Origin: Anaerozeibacter quisquiliarum
GTDB taxonomy: Bacteria > Bacillota > Clostridia > Christensenellales > Aristaeellaceae
NCBI GenBank assembly: GCA_051162045.1
Contig: JBISDI010000012.1
Reading direction: 5' to 3' (one strand)
DNA: 64,000 nt
Each line of letters opens with the position of its first letter. Position 1 is the first letter of the stretch. A program made the position numbers and the translations under genes. Shown piece by piece: positions 32,998 through 41,561 of this stretch. Under the pieces are notes generated by a model that saw only the letters and a program-made list of their open reading frames with translations, searched no databases and was not told the DNA's origin.

Positions 32998-33936
32998 ATG
33001 GAGACGGGCAGGATATATGCGCTGTGCGTGAGCGAGGCGCGCGGCACGCCCAAGCACAGCGTGCCGCGCGTGCGGCTGACGCGCGCGTGGGGCGTGGAGG
33101 GCGACGCGCACGGCGGCAACTGGCACCGGCAGGTGAGCCTGTTGTCGCAGCGCTCGGTGGACGCTTTCAACGCGCTGGGCGCGGGCGCGGAACCGGGCGC
33201 GTTCGGCGAAAACATCCTGATCGAGGGGATCGACGTGCAGGCGCTGCCGGTGGGCGCGCGGCTGCAATTGGGCGGGGCGCGGATCAAAATCACGCAAATC
33301 GGCAAGGCCTGCCACGCCCATTGCGCGATCTACCATCGGATGGGCGACTGCATCATGCCGCGCGATGGGGTGTTCGCGCGGGTGATCGAGGATGGGGACG
33401 CGGCGGTGGGCGACGAGGCGCGCGTGCTGCCGGACGAGCCTCGCTTGCCGCGCGCGGCCGTCGTGACGCTCAGCGATAAGGCGGCGCGCGGGGAGCGCGC
33501 CGACGAGAGCGGACCGCTGCTCGTGCATATGCTTGAAGAGGCCGGTTGGGCGGTCGAGGCCGCGCTGCTGCTGAGCGATGAGCGGGACGGGATCGAACAG
33601 GCGCTGATCGACCTCAGCGACCGGCGGCGGGTGGACGCGGTGTTCACCACCGGCGGCACCGGCTTCGCGCCGCGCGACGTGACGCCCGAGGCCACGCTGA
33701 AGGTGGCCGACCGGCCCGCGCCCGGCATCGCCGAGGCGCTGCGCGCGCACTCGATGGCGATCACCCCGCGCGCCATGTTCAGCCGCGCCGCCGCGGCGAT
33801 CAGGGGGAAGACGCTCATCGTCAACCTGCCCGGCAGTCCCAGGGCGGTGGGCGAGCAGATGGCGTACCTGCTGCCCCTGTTGCCCCACGCGATCGAGACG
33901 CTGCGCGGCGATACGAGCGAATGCGCGCGAAAATGA
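32998..33936 (+). CDS. MOSC domain - MogA/MoaB fusion protein
   Basis: A 312-residue two-domain protein. Residues 1-145 form a MOSC domain (GVEGDAHGGNWHRQVSLLS; GAFGENILIEG; GKACHAHCAIYHRMGDC with the conserved Cys), a fold that carries sulfur to molybdenum cofactor in other proteins. Residues 148-312 are a MogA/MoaB domain (VVTLSDKAARGERADESG; TTGGTGFAPRDVTPEA; NLPGSPRAV) that adenylylates molybdopterin. The fusion joins cofactor adenylylation with a sulfur- or selenium-handling domain. It is the last gene of the molybdenum operon. Confidence 0.9.
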   Translation: METGRIYALCVSEARGTPKHSVPRVRLTRAWGVEGDAHGGNWHRQVSLLSQRSVDAFNALGAGAEPGAFGENILIEGIDVQALPVGARLQLGGARIKITQIGKACHAHCAIYHRMGDCIMPRDGVFARVIEDGDAAVGDEARVLPDEPRLPRAAVVTLSDKAARGERADESGPLLVHMLEEAGWAVEAALLLSDERDGIEQALIDLSDRRRVDAVFTTGGTGFAPRDVTPEATLKVADRPAPGIAEALRAHSMAITPRAMFSRAAAAIRGKTLIVNLPGSPRAVGEQMAYLLPLLPHAIETLRGDTSECARK

Positions 33937-33988
33937 ACCGAACGGAGCGTTTGCGCGTCTATATGGAAATAGATGGGAGGTGCGGCCG

Positions 33989-34210
33989 ATGAAGCCATTC
34001 GTGCCTTACGAAAAGCTGTCGAAGAAACAGCGGCGTGTGCTGGACGCGTCGCGTCGGGGGGACTGGGGCGCGATCAAGCCCATCACCCGCAGGCCCGAGA
34101 ACCCCAAGGCCTACAATCGCAAAAACCAGCGCCGACCCGATGACGGCGCTGGTTTTTTATGCGACGCCCACCGAAGCCATGAAAGCGAGGCCACGCGATG
34201 CTACCCATAA
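33989..34210 (+). CDS. Small conserved basic protein with a terminator inside its reading frame
   Basis: A 73-residue ORF beginning MKPFVPYEKLSKKQRR with GGGAGGTG at ideal spacing. The N-terminal 45 residues, rich in Lys/Arg/Pro and ending PENPKAYNRKNQRR, resemble a small hypothetical protein common in Clostridia. After codon 45 the frame crosses a strong intrinsic terminator (34121-34158) and continues to a stop at 34210 inside the next gene, so its last 20 or so codons look non-native. Either transcripts end without a stop codon or the true 3' end differs. No function is known. Confidence 0.65.
   Translation: MKPFVPYEKLSKKQRRVLDASRRGDWGAIKPITRRPENPKAYNRKNQRRPDDGAGFLCDAHRSHESEATRCYP
34121..34158. 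terminator. Strong intrinsic terminator inside the small ORF
   Basis: A 10-bp GC-rich stem (34125-34134 with 34144-34153), extended by A residues 34121-34124 pairing with T 34154-34157, a nine-base loop and six T residues. It can work in both directions. It lies after the molybdenum operon and 40 bases before the sigma factor gene. Confidence 0.8.
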
Positions 34211-34758
34211 TTCTGCTGGCGCTCGAAAGCGACGACGACCGCGCGTTCGTGACCGAGCTTTATGAACGGCACAAGTCGATCATGTACAAGCAGGCGCTGA
34301 ATATTCTGCGCAGCCGCGACCATGTGGAGGACGTGGTCGGCGACGCCTGTCTGGCAATTATTGATAACATTTTGTTAATTCGTACCTTGGACGGATACAT
34401 TTTGCGCGCCTACATTGTCTCTATAGTTAGGAACACCGCGATCAACTTCATCGCGCGCCGCGACCGGCAGCGCAAGCGCGCCTACCTGGCGGGCGACGAG
34501 CACCTCTCCGAGGTGCCGTCTGACGAGCCCGATCCGCTGAGCGAGCTGATGTGGCGCGAGCAGGTCGAGCGCCTGATGCGCGCGATCGACACCTTGCCCG
34601 AGCATGAGCAAGAGGCGCTGCGGATGAAGTACCTGGACGATCTGGGCGACGCCGAGATCGCGGCGGAACTTGGCATCAAGGTCAACAGCGTGCGCCCCTG
34701 CCTGATGCGGGCGCGCCGGCACGCGCTCAGCGCGTATAACCATATGAAGGAGCGATGA
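34198..34758 (+). CDS. ECF-type RNA polymerase sigma factor
   Basis: A 186-residue sigma-70 family protein with region 2 near residues 15-85 (FVTELYERHKSIMYKQA; HVEDVVGDACLAI) and region 4 near 120-180 (LPEHEQEALRMKYLDDLGDAEIA). No region 1 or 3 is present. It is translationally coupled to a DUF4367 membrane protein that probably acts as its anti-sigma factor, and the pair precedes secreted and transport genes that it may control. The codons near 34345-34420 are clearly more AT-rich than the surroundings. No own promoter is evident in the 40 bases after the terminator. Confidence 0.88.
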   Translation: MLPIILLALESDDDRAFVTELYERHKSIMYKQALNILRSRDHVEDVVGDACLAIIDNILLIRTLDGYILRAYIVSIVRNTAINFIARRDRQRKRAYLAGDEHLSEVPSDEPDPLSELMWREQVERLMRAIDTLPEHEQEALRMKYLDDLGDAEIAAELGIKVNSVRPCLMRARRHALSAYNHMKER

Positions 34759-35540
34759 GCATGGCGTCTGAGAGCAGAACCCGCGACAAGGCGGCCTTGT
34801 TTGAACAGTACGAGGACGCTTTGTTTCGCGCCGCGCTGCTGGAGCTTGAGCACAGGCGGCTGCGCGCGCTCGAGGAGCAGAGCGACGACTACCGGCCCGA
34901 CGAAGCGGCCCGCGCGCGCGCGTTGCGGCTGATCGACCGCGGGGTGCGAAAAGCGCGTTGGCGGCGTGCCGGGCGGTCGCTGCGCCAGATGCTGCCGCGC
35001 GCCGCGGTGGTCGCCGCGTGCGTGGTGCTCGTGGGCTTTGCGGGGCTGACCGGCGTACTGGCGACCAGCGCCCAGGCGCGCCTTACGGTGATGAACCTGC
35101 TGGTCAAATTTGGGGACGGATATGCCGAATTGAGCCTCGCGCCATCCGACGGGTCCGGACGCCCGCAAGCGGCCGATCGCCCGCAGCCGCCCGAGGGCTG
35201 GCGGGGCCGGTACTACCCCGGCTACATGCCGCGCAACTATCAGCTGGACGAGGTCTGCTTTGACGGGCTCGAGGCGCGCTACCGGCACCGGCGCGGCGAG
35301 GAGGAGGGGCTGATCTCCTTTTCCGAGTTCAATGAGGATACCGGCGTCAGCGTTTCTTCCGAGGACGCGAAGGTGCGCTACATCCCGCTGCACGGGCAAA
35401 TGGCGCTGCTGTCGGTCGAGCCGGGGAACAGCTTCGTCACCTGGGCCGAGGGCGACCGGTTCTTTCTGGTGCAGGCTACGCACGACGACGAGCAGCTGCT
35501 GCTGCGCATTGCCGAAAGTGTGCGCGCGGTTGACCGATAA
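34755..35540 (+). CDS. DUF4367 membrane protein, probable anti-sigma factor
   Basis: A 261-residue protein with a charged cytoplasmic N-terminus (about 1-75), one membrane segment (VVAACVVLVGFAGLTGVLA near residue 85) and an extracellular DUF4367 domain starting around residue 145 (YYPGYMPRNYQLDE; SFVTWAEGDRFFLVQATHDDEQLLLRIAESV). This topology and the ATGA overlap with the ECF sigma gene fit an anti-sigma factor that senses an extracytoplasmic signal. No zinc-type anti-sigma HxxxCxxC motif is visible. Confidence 0.8.
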   Translation: MSMASESRTRDKAALFEQYEDALFRAALLELEHRRLRALEEQSDDYRPDEAARARALRLIDRGVRKARWRRAGRSLRQMLPRAAVVAACVVLVGFAGLTGVLATSAQARLTVMNLLVKFGDGYAELSLAPSDGSGRPQAADRPQPPEGWRGRYYPGYMPRNYQLDEVCFDGLEARYRHRRGEEEGLISFSEFNEDTGVSVSSEDAKVRYIPLHGQMALLSVEPGNSFVTWAEGDRFFLVQATHDDEQLLLRIAESVRAVDR

Positions 35541-35551
35541 GGGAGGTACTC

Positions 35552-36919
35552 ATGCGCAAAAAACTCACCTCGTTGGCGGCGCTGCTCGCGCTGCTATGGG
35601 CGGCGGGAGCGGGGGCCGGGGCCGCGCCGGTCGTCACCCGCGAGACCTATCAAAACATACCGACCGAGGTCGCCGGGCAGCGGCTGTTCCTGCTGCCGGG
35701 CTGCGAGCTCGACGTGTACGCCGCGCGGTTCGGTAAAGAAGCGGGCGCGCTGTGCTTCGACGTGTACCCCGACGACTCTTGGGATGAGGCGGCGCGGTTC
35801 TCGCTAAAGATCGACGGCCGGGCGGCCGAGGGCTGGACGCAGGCGGTCGAAAAGCTGGAAGGCGGCGGGTACGCGTATCGCCTGACCGGGCCGGGCATGC
35901 CCGAACCGCCCGCGTCGGTCGAACTGACGCTGAACGGCGACGCGGCGCGGGCGCTGACGATCTCTGTGCGCACGCGCCCGTTCGGGCGCTGCGAGCCGGC
36001 CTTTTTTCTGGAGCACGAGGTCATGCAGCAGGGGGTCTTCGAGGCGCTGCGCGCGGCCGACGATCCGATGCAGGCGGCGCGCGCGTTCCTGCCCGAGGGG
36101 GCGCAATTACTCGATTGCTCGGTGGGCGAGCGCTACGCTTCGATCGACTACCGGCTGCACGGCACGCGCGCGGTCGTCGACTACTACGGCGACGGCCACG
36201 TGGAGAAGATGCAGCGGGACGACGACGATTCGCGCATTTTCTTCGCCAGCACGCTGGACGAATACGCCCGCGTGGTATCGATGAACGACCGGATCGAACT
36301 TGCCGGGCGGGAGGAACTGCGGCCTCCGCGCAAGGATGCGCGCGCGTTTATCCGCACCGGCGGCCTGGCGTTTCGGATCGAGGGCTATCGGCTGGACGGC
36401 GACCGGCTGTCGATCGACTGGACGGCGTCCTCGAAGGTCGACGGTCTGCTGGCGATGATGGGCCATGCGCAGGTGCCGCCGGGCGCGTCGATCGACGAAT
36501 GGCTCGACAATACCGGCAGCCTCGATCCGATGTCCAACCTCAAGCGGCTGGGCGGGGCGCGCGGCTCGCTCAAGGGCACGCGCTCGATCGATTTTGAAAA
36601 CGGCATGCCCGCGCGCCCCTTCGACGTCACGCTCACGCTGTACGCGGTGAAGCCGCTCGTGCCCGTCGAGCTGTCGGAGGAGGTAACAAGCCCTCGCAGC
36701 GGCGTGCCCGGCCTGTTCGACCAGGGCGACGGCGATATCTTCTACGCGTCGGTGTTTGAGCGCGGCGAGGACGGCTCCACCGGCTTCCACGACGAGCTGA
36801 TGGACGAGCGCAATTTGGGCGCGGGGCTGACCGAAGACGAGATCATGCGCTCATTCGAACAGGCGGGCTACTTCAAGCTCATGCGCAAATTGCAGCTCAC
36901 GGTGACGATTGAAGGATAG
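35552..36919 (+). CDS. Secreted protein of unknown function
   Basis: A 455-residue exported protein with a clear signal peptide (MRKKLTSLAALLALLWAAG, cleavage near AGAAP). No known domain was recognised. The mature part looks like several beta-rich modules: an Ig-like first third (LKIDGRAAEGW; SVELTLNGDAARALTISVRT), and a segment with repeated acidic/aromatic strands (SIDYRLHGTRAVVDYYGDGHV). It lies 11 bp after the anti-sigma gene and 14 bp before a solute-binding protein gene, so it probably belongs to the same transcription unit. It may be a surface sensor or ligand protein. Confidence 0.65.
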   Translation: MRKKLTSLAALLALLWAAGAGAGAAPVVTRETYQNIPTEVAGQRLFLLPGCELDVYAARFGKEAGALCFDVYPDDSWDEAARFSLKIDGRAAEGWTQAVEKLEGGGYAYRLTGPGMPEPPASVELTLNGDAARALTISVRTRPFGRCEPAFFLEHEVMQQGVFEALRAADDPMQAARAFLPEGAQLLDCSVGERYASIDYRLHGTRAVVDYYGDGHVEKMQRDDDDSRIFFASTLDEYARVVSMNDRIELAGREELRPPRKDARAFIRTGGLAFRIEGYRLDGDRLSIDWTASSKVDGLLAMMGHAQVPPGASIDEWLDNTGSLDPMSNLKRLGGARGSLKGTRSIDFENGMPARPFDVTLTLYAVKPLVPVELSEEVTSPRSGVPGLFDQGDGDIFYASVFERGEDGSTGFHDELMDERNLGAGLTEDEIMRSFEQAGYFKLMRKLQLTVTIEG

Positions 36920-36933
36920 GGGAGGGTGTTTTC

Positions 36934-39174
36934 ATGAAAAAAATGCTTGCGCTGTTGCTGGTGGCATCGATGCTCTTGGCCGCGACCGGTGCGCTGGCCG
37001 CGCCCGGCGACGCCGTGCTGTTTCGCAGCGACGGCGGCTATTCGCAGATTCAGACCGCTGCGGCGGTGGGCGATGTGATCTACGCAGCAAACTGGGACGA
37101 GATGCGGCGCATCCGCCTGGGCGACGCCGAGCCTACCCAGCTCAGCTTCGAGCGCCCCGAAAACGGCGACATCAACAAGCTGTTCGAGGCGGACGGCAAG
37201 TTGTACGCCTTGATTACCACCTGGAAAGCCGAGGGCGAGCAGGCCGGCTGCCAGTTGGCCGAGGTCGCGGTGGACGACGGGGCGAAGGTGAGCCTCGTAT
37301 CCCCGCTTACGCTCGACTGGAGGCTGATGGCGAACAATCAACAGGGCATGATGACGGAGTTCGACTGCCCGGTGATCGACGGCGGCAAGCTGTATCTGCT
37401 GACGATGGGCGACGACTATCTGAAGACCCAGCTGATGGCGTTCGACCTCAAGGACGGCAGCTGCGAGCAGGTTGCGGGCGCGCAGGAGAAGGACTACGCC
37501 GTGGTCGGCATTGCTTCCTACAAGCCCGGGCAGCTGCTCGCGGTGGCGCGCCACACGAGCAGCTACGACGCGCCGATGAAGCTGGGCACGATCGACCTTA
37601 AGGCCGGCGCGTTCACCCCGGCGTTCGAGGTCGACACCAAGGCGACGCGCGAGCTGTACGGCCTGGCCTACGACCGGGCGAGCGATGGCGTGTTCTACGT
37701 GCAGAACGGCCAGATCCAGCGGCTCCAGGGGCTTAATCCGGCGACCGCGGAGGCGGTCAACGACATGCCGATGCCCAATAATGGTTTGTTGGTGCGAGCG
37801 GGGCAGGCGCTGCCGGGCAACCTCTACATGTTCTACAGCTACGACGCGCTGATGATCCGGAGCGTCGATCCCGCGCAAAAGCCGACGCGCACGCTGACCA
37901 TCCGCAGCTGGGGCGACATGAACGACGCCTACTACGCGTTCACCGCCGCCCACCCGGAAACGTCGGTCGTGTTTGACAACAGTTGGAGCCCGGATACCGA
38001 CATCACCCAGGCCATGATGAACCGAGAGGACAAGATTGACATCTACCAGCTGAGCGCCGATAGTTCGGCCTTCAAGGCGCTGACCGGGCGCGGCTACGTG
38101 GCCGAAGTGACCGACGAGGCCGCGCGCGCCGGCGTCGCGCGCATGTACCCCGCGATCCAGCAGGCGCTGAGCGTGGGCGGCAAGCTGATCGCCGTGCCCC
38201 AGCGCGCCAACGGCGTGGGCGAGTTCTGCTACAATAAGGATGTGCTCAAGAAGCTCAAACTGACCGTGGACGATCTGCCCAAGACCTGGAGCCAGGTGAT
38301 CGACTTTATCGCCGACTGGGGCGGGCGGTATTCCGCCGACTACCCGGAGCTCATGCCGCTCGATCCCAGCCAGATGCCCAACATCCGCCAGGCGCTTTTG
38401 CAATCGATCATCGCCGACTACATGCGCTACATGCAGTTCAACAACTTGCAGAAGTTCGACAGCCCCGTACTGCGTAAGACGCTTCAAAAGCTCGACGCGG
38501 CCGACTTCTCCGACATCCAGACCAAGGAATCGGAGGACGGCGGCTACTCCTGGGACGGCGATACCGTGCTGTTCAGCAACTATGCGCCGGTCGGCTTCAA
38601 CGATTACGGCGGCTCGAACGAGATCTACCTGCCGATCTCGTTCGTGGAAGGCGAAGGCGTGCCGGTGGCCATCCAGATGGAGATGTTCGTTATCAATCCG
38701 TTCTCGAAGAACCAGGACATCGCGCAGCAGTACCTGGGCGCATGCGTCGCAAACATGAGCGAAGCCATGCGCATGACGCTGAGCCCCGAAGACAATAAAC
38801 CCATCCGGCCGTTGCACTATGAGCCGATGATGCGCGAAGGGCAGAAGCAGCTGGCCGAGGCCGAGAAGCAGCTCGCCGACGCCAAGCCCGAGGACAAGCC
38901 GCAGTACCAGGAGATGATCGACAACTATAAGCGCAACATCGAGGAGAACGAGAAGAACGAGTGGGCGGCCAGCCCCGAGGACATCGAGCGCTACCACAAG
39001 CTGGTCGATTGCCTGATCGTGCCCATGTTCAGCCTGTACAGCGGCGGCCGGGACGGCAGCGAGTCCGAGATCATGAGCCTGATTAGCCGCTACAATGGCA
39101 AGCAGATACCGCTCGACCAGTTCCTATCCGGGGTGGATCAAAAGCTGCGCATGGCGATGATGGAGGGGTATTAG
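36934..39174 (+). CDS. Large extracellular solute-binding protein with N-terminal propeller-like domain
   Basis: A 746-residue secreted protein. After a signal peptide (cleavage after ALA, no lipobox Cys), residues 25-300 contain repeated beta-rich units (DGGKLYLLTMGDDY; GQLLAVARHTSSY; YGLAYDRASDGVFYVQNGQI) suggesting a beta-propeller. Residues about 310-700 resemble family 1 ABC solute-binding proteins (YYAFTAAHPETSVVFDN; KDVLKKLKLTVDDLPKTW; INPFSKNQDIAQQYLGACV). An acidic/lysine helical insertion near 635-685 follows. It is a close tandem paralogue of the next gene and lies upstream of sugar-type permeases. The transported substrate is unknown. Confidence 0.8.
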   Translation: MKKMLALLLVASMLLAATGALAAPGDAVLFRSDGGYSQIQTAAAVGDVIYAANWDEMRRIRLGDAEPTQLSFERPENGDINKLFEADGKLYALITTWKAEGEQAGCQLAEVAVDDGAKVSLVSPLTLDWRLMANNQQGMMTEFDCPVIDGGKLYLLTMGDDYLKTQLMAFDLKDGSCEQVAGAQEKDYAVVGIASYKPGQLLAVARHTSSYDAPMKLGTIDLKAGAFTPAFEVDTKATRELYGLAYDRASDGVFYVQNGQIQRLQGLNPATAEAVNDMPMPNNGLLVRAGQALPGNLYMFYSYDALMIRSVDPAQKPTRTLTIRSWGDMNDAYYAFTAAHPETSVVFDNSWSPDTDITQAMMNREDKIDIYQLSADSSAFKALTGRGYVAEVTDEAARAGVARMYPAIQQALSVGGKLIAVPQRANGVGEFCYNKDVLKKLKLTVDDLPKTWSQVIDFIADWGGRYSADYPELMPLDPSQMPNIRQALLQSIIADYMRYMQFNNLQKFDSPVLRKTLQKLDAADFSDIQTKESEDGGYSWDGDTVLFSNYAPVGFNDYGGSNEIYLPISFVEGEGVPVAIQMEMFVINPFSKNQDIAQQYLGACVANMSEAMRMTLSPEDNKPIRPLHYEPMMREGQKQLAEAEKQLADAKPEDKPQYQEMIDNYKRNIEENEKNEWAASPEDIERYHKLVDCLIVPMFSLYSGGRDGSESEIMSLISRYNGKQIPLDQFLSGVDQKLRMAMMEGY

Positions 39175-39226
39175 AAAATTCAGTCAAAATTCAGACTGCA
39201 TCCAACCCAAATCCCACCGGGGTTGC

Positions 39227-39232
39227 TATAAT
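39227..39232 (+). promoter_or_regulatory. Extended -10 element before the second solute-binding protein gene
   Basis: TATAAT with TG one base upstream (39224-39225) in the 158-bp gap between the paralogous genes; no -35 hexamer is visible. It would allow transcription of the second binding protein independent of the first. Confidence 0.45.
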
Positions 39233-39248
39233 GGGCGCGACGGGGGTC

Positions 39249-39289
39249 ACCACCCCCATTCCCCTCCGGTGGAGGGGAATGGGGGTGGT
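39249..39289. repeat. Perfect 19-bp inverted repeat in a 5' leader
   Basis: Arms 39249-39267 and 39271-39289 are perfectly complementary with a three-base loop (GGT). The left arm is pyrimidine-rich (ACCACCCCCATTCCCCTCC). No T-run follows, so it is not a usual terminator. It lies between an extended -10 and the start of the second binding protein gene, and could be a mobile palindromic repeat or an mRNA-stabilising or regulatory hairpin. No second copy is seen in the window. Confidence 0.85.
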
Positions 39290-39332
39290 CGGTCCGCGAG
39301 ATTTTGATCGATGGTGTTGGAGGTGCTGCGAT

Positions 39333-41555
39333 ATGAAACGAATGCTGGCCGCTGCGCTTGCGGTGATGCTGTGCCTGTTTTCGCTGACCGCGCTGGCCGC
39401 GCCCGGTGATGCTGTGCCGTTTCGCCAAGGCGGGAGCGGGATCAGCGTGCAGGCGGCGGAGGTTAAGGATGGCGCGGTTTACGCGACCGACGGCTCCAGG
39501 ATCTACCGCTGGAGACCGGGAGAGAAGCAGCCGGCCGAGCTGGCCTTTGACGGCCCTGCGCAGGGGCAGAACATCAATGGATTGGTTGAAAGCGGCGGAC
39601 AGCTGTATGCGCTGGCATATATCTGGGGTGCGCAAGAGCTGACAGCCCAGCTGTCGCCCCTGACCGTGGACGGCGACCAGGTGACGCCGGGCGAGCCATT
39701 GACGCTGGACTGGTCGCGCATGATGATCGGAAGCGGCGGCCAGAGCTTTCCGCGCAGCTTCGGGGATATGATCGTTTTAAGCGGGCGTTTGTACCTGCTG
39801 GCGATGAGCGAGAATTGGCAGGACACGGAGCTTATGTCCTTTTCGCTGGAAGACGGCAGCTGCCAGAGCGTCAATGTAGGAGACGAGCTATGGAGCATCG
39901 CGCCCTACAGGGACGGAAAATTTCTGGCGCAACTCAAAAAGGGCAGTCCCTGGTCGTCGCCCGTGCGCGTGGGCGTGCTCGATCCCGCGACCGGTAAGGT
40001 CGATCAGATCATCGACGTCAAGGACGCCACGATCGAGCAATTCTCAGGGCTTGCTTGGGACGCGCAAACGGATACGATCTATTACGCGAGCGGCGGGCAA
40101 GTCCACGCCATGAAGGGGCTTGACCTTGCGACCGCCCGGCCGGTGAACGACATGCCGCTGGGCATGAACGTCAATCTGGCGCGCCGGGGGCTGCTGCTGG
40201 GCGGAAAGCTGTACGCCTGTTATAACTATAATGCGATGGCCGTGCGCAACATCGATCCCCTGGCCGCGGCATCCCGCACCTTGACGCTCAAGGGCTACGT
40301 CCAGCCGGACGACGCCTATTACGCGTTTACCGCCGCCCATCCCGACGTGTCGGTCGTATTGGGCAGCAATTTCGAGTCCACGCAGGACCTTGTCCAGGCC
40401 ATCATGAGCCAGGACGAGTCCGCCGATATCTACCTGCTCCAGGTGATGGACGCGGGTTACAGCGCGTTGACCGGCAAGGGTTACGCGGTCGAGTTGACCG
40501 ATCCCGCCCTGCTGGCGGCGGCGGGCCGCATGTATCCGGCGATTAAGGATGCGTTATCGGCTAACGGCAAGCTGGTCGGCGTGCCTTCGGGCAATGGGTA
40601 CGGCGGCAATGCCCTTCGGTACAACAGCGAGGTATTGAAAAAGCTCAAGCTGACCGAGGATGATCTGCCCGGAACCTGGGCGGGGCTGATCGAGTTTGTC
40701 AGCCGATGGGAGGAACGCTTTGGGACCGATTTCCCCGAGCTTACGCCCTTCGACGAGTGGTCGATGCCGAACCTGCGCGAGATGCTGCTGAACATGCTGT
40801 TCTTCGATTATCTCATCCACATGCAGGCAAGCGGCAGCGAGCGCTTTGATTCCGAGGCGCTTCGCAATACGCTCAAGGCGCTGGACGCAGCGGGCTTTGA
40901 AGGCGTCGAGGGCGATGCCCCCGCAGTCGCTACGATGATCTTCGGCGGGGAGAGCAAGGCCCTGTTCTCCACGGGGCAGAACGGCATTTCCAATTGGGGT
41001 TCGCAGGCGGATGTCGCGTGGCCGCTGTCGTTCGCCGAGGGCGAGCCGCCGGTCGTCGGGCTAAGCCTTGCGGCCTACGTAATCAATCCGTATTCGAAGA
41101 ATAAAGACATCGCCGAAGCCTACCTGCGTGCCTGTGCCGAAAACCTGCCCGCGCCCGCGCGCGTGACCTTCTGCCCGGACGAAAACGAGCCGGTGCGTCC
41201 TGAATACTATCCGATGTACAAGCGGGACATGCAGCGGGAGATCGAAAAGCTGCAAAAGGAAATCGATGCGGCCGCGCCCGCGGACAAGCAGGTCTACGAG
41301 GAGCAGCTCGCCGCGCAAAAGAAGCGGTTCGAGGAATTCGAAGCGAACACCTGGGCCGCGACGCCCACGCAGATCGCACGCTACCGCAAGCTGGCCGAGC
41401 ACCTGGTCGTGCCTAAGTTCTTCGGTGTCAGCGAGCAGAACGTGGATGAGGTGAAAAGCCTGTTCGACCGCTACCTGGGCCGGCAGCTGCCGATGGACCA
41501 ATTCATATCGGCGATGGAACAGAAGCTTAGGATGATGAAGATGGAAGGGTATTAG
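39333..41555 (+). CDS. Large extracellular solute-binding protein, tandem paralogue
   Basis: A 740-residue paralogue of the preceding gene with the same plan: signal peptide (cleavage after ALA), propeller-like residues 25-295 (GQLYALAYIWGAQELT; WSIAPYRDGKFLAQLKKG), a family 1 binding-protein region (YYAFTAAHPDVSVVLGS; SEVLKKLKLTEDDLPGTW; INPYSKNKDIAEAYLRAC) and a helical insertion near 625-675. The start at 39333 follows GGAGGTG; an in-frame start at 39231 would lie before the hairpin. Divergence between the copies is moderate, so the two may bind different ligands. It is 6 bp before the first permease gene. Confidence 0.82.
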   Translation: MKRMLAAALAVMLCLFSLTALAAPGDAVPFRQGGSGISVQAAEVKDGAVYATDGSRIYRWRPGEKQPAELAFDGPAQGQNINGLVESGGQLYALAYIWGAQELTAQLSPLTVDGDQVTPGEPLTLDWSRMMIGSGGQSFPRSFGDMIVLSGRLYLLAMSENWQDTELMSFSLEDGSCQSVNVGDELWSIAPYRDGKFLAQLKKGSPWSSPVRVGVLDPATGKVDQIIDVKDATIEQFSGLAWDAQTDTIYYASGGQVHAMKGLDLATARPVNDMPLGMNVNLARRGLLLGGKLYACYNYNAMAVRNIDPLAAASRTLTLKGYVQPDDAYYAFTAAHPDVSVVLGSNFESTQDLVQAIMSQDESADIYLLQVMDAGYSALTGKGYAVELTDPALLAAAGRMYPAIKDALSANGKLVGVPSGNGYGGNALRYNSEVLKKLKLTEDDLPGTWAGLIEFVSRWEERFGTDFPELTPFDEWSMPNLREMLLNMLFFDYLIHMQASGSERFDSEALRNTLKALDAAGFEGVEGDAPAVATMIFGGESKALFSTGQNGISNWGSQADVAWPLSFAEGEPPVVGLSLAAYVINPYSKNKDIAEAYLRACAENLPAPARVTFCPDENEPVRPEYYPMYKRDMQREIEKLQKEIDAAAPADKQVYEEQLAAQKKRFEEFEANTWAATPTQIARYRKLAEHLVVPKFFGVSEQNVDEVKSLFDRYLGRQLPMDQFISAMEQKLRMMKMEGY

Positions 41556-41561
41556 GCGTAC

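Noticed and set aside
36868..38997. A 700-codon open frame on the minus strand opposite the large binding protein gene, and similar long antisense frames (for example 43253-44950, 54038-55696, 60610-62268)
   Set aside because: They mirror the plus-strand genes codon by codon, have His/Arg/Leu-rich unnatural composition and no ribosome sites; high GC lengthens antisense frames.
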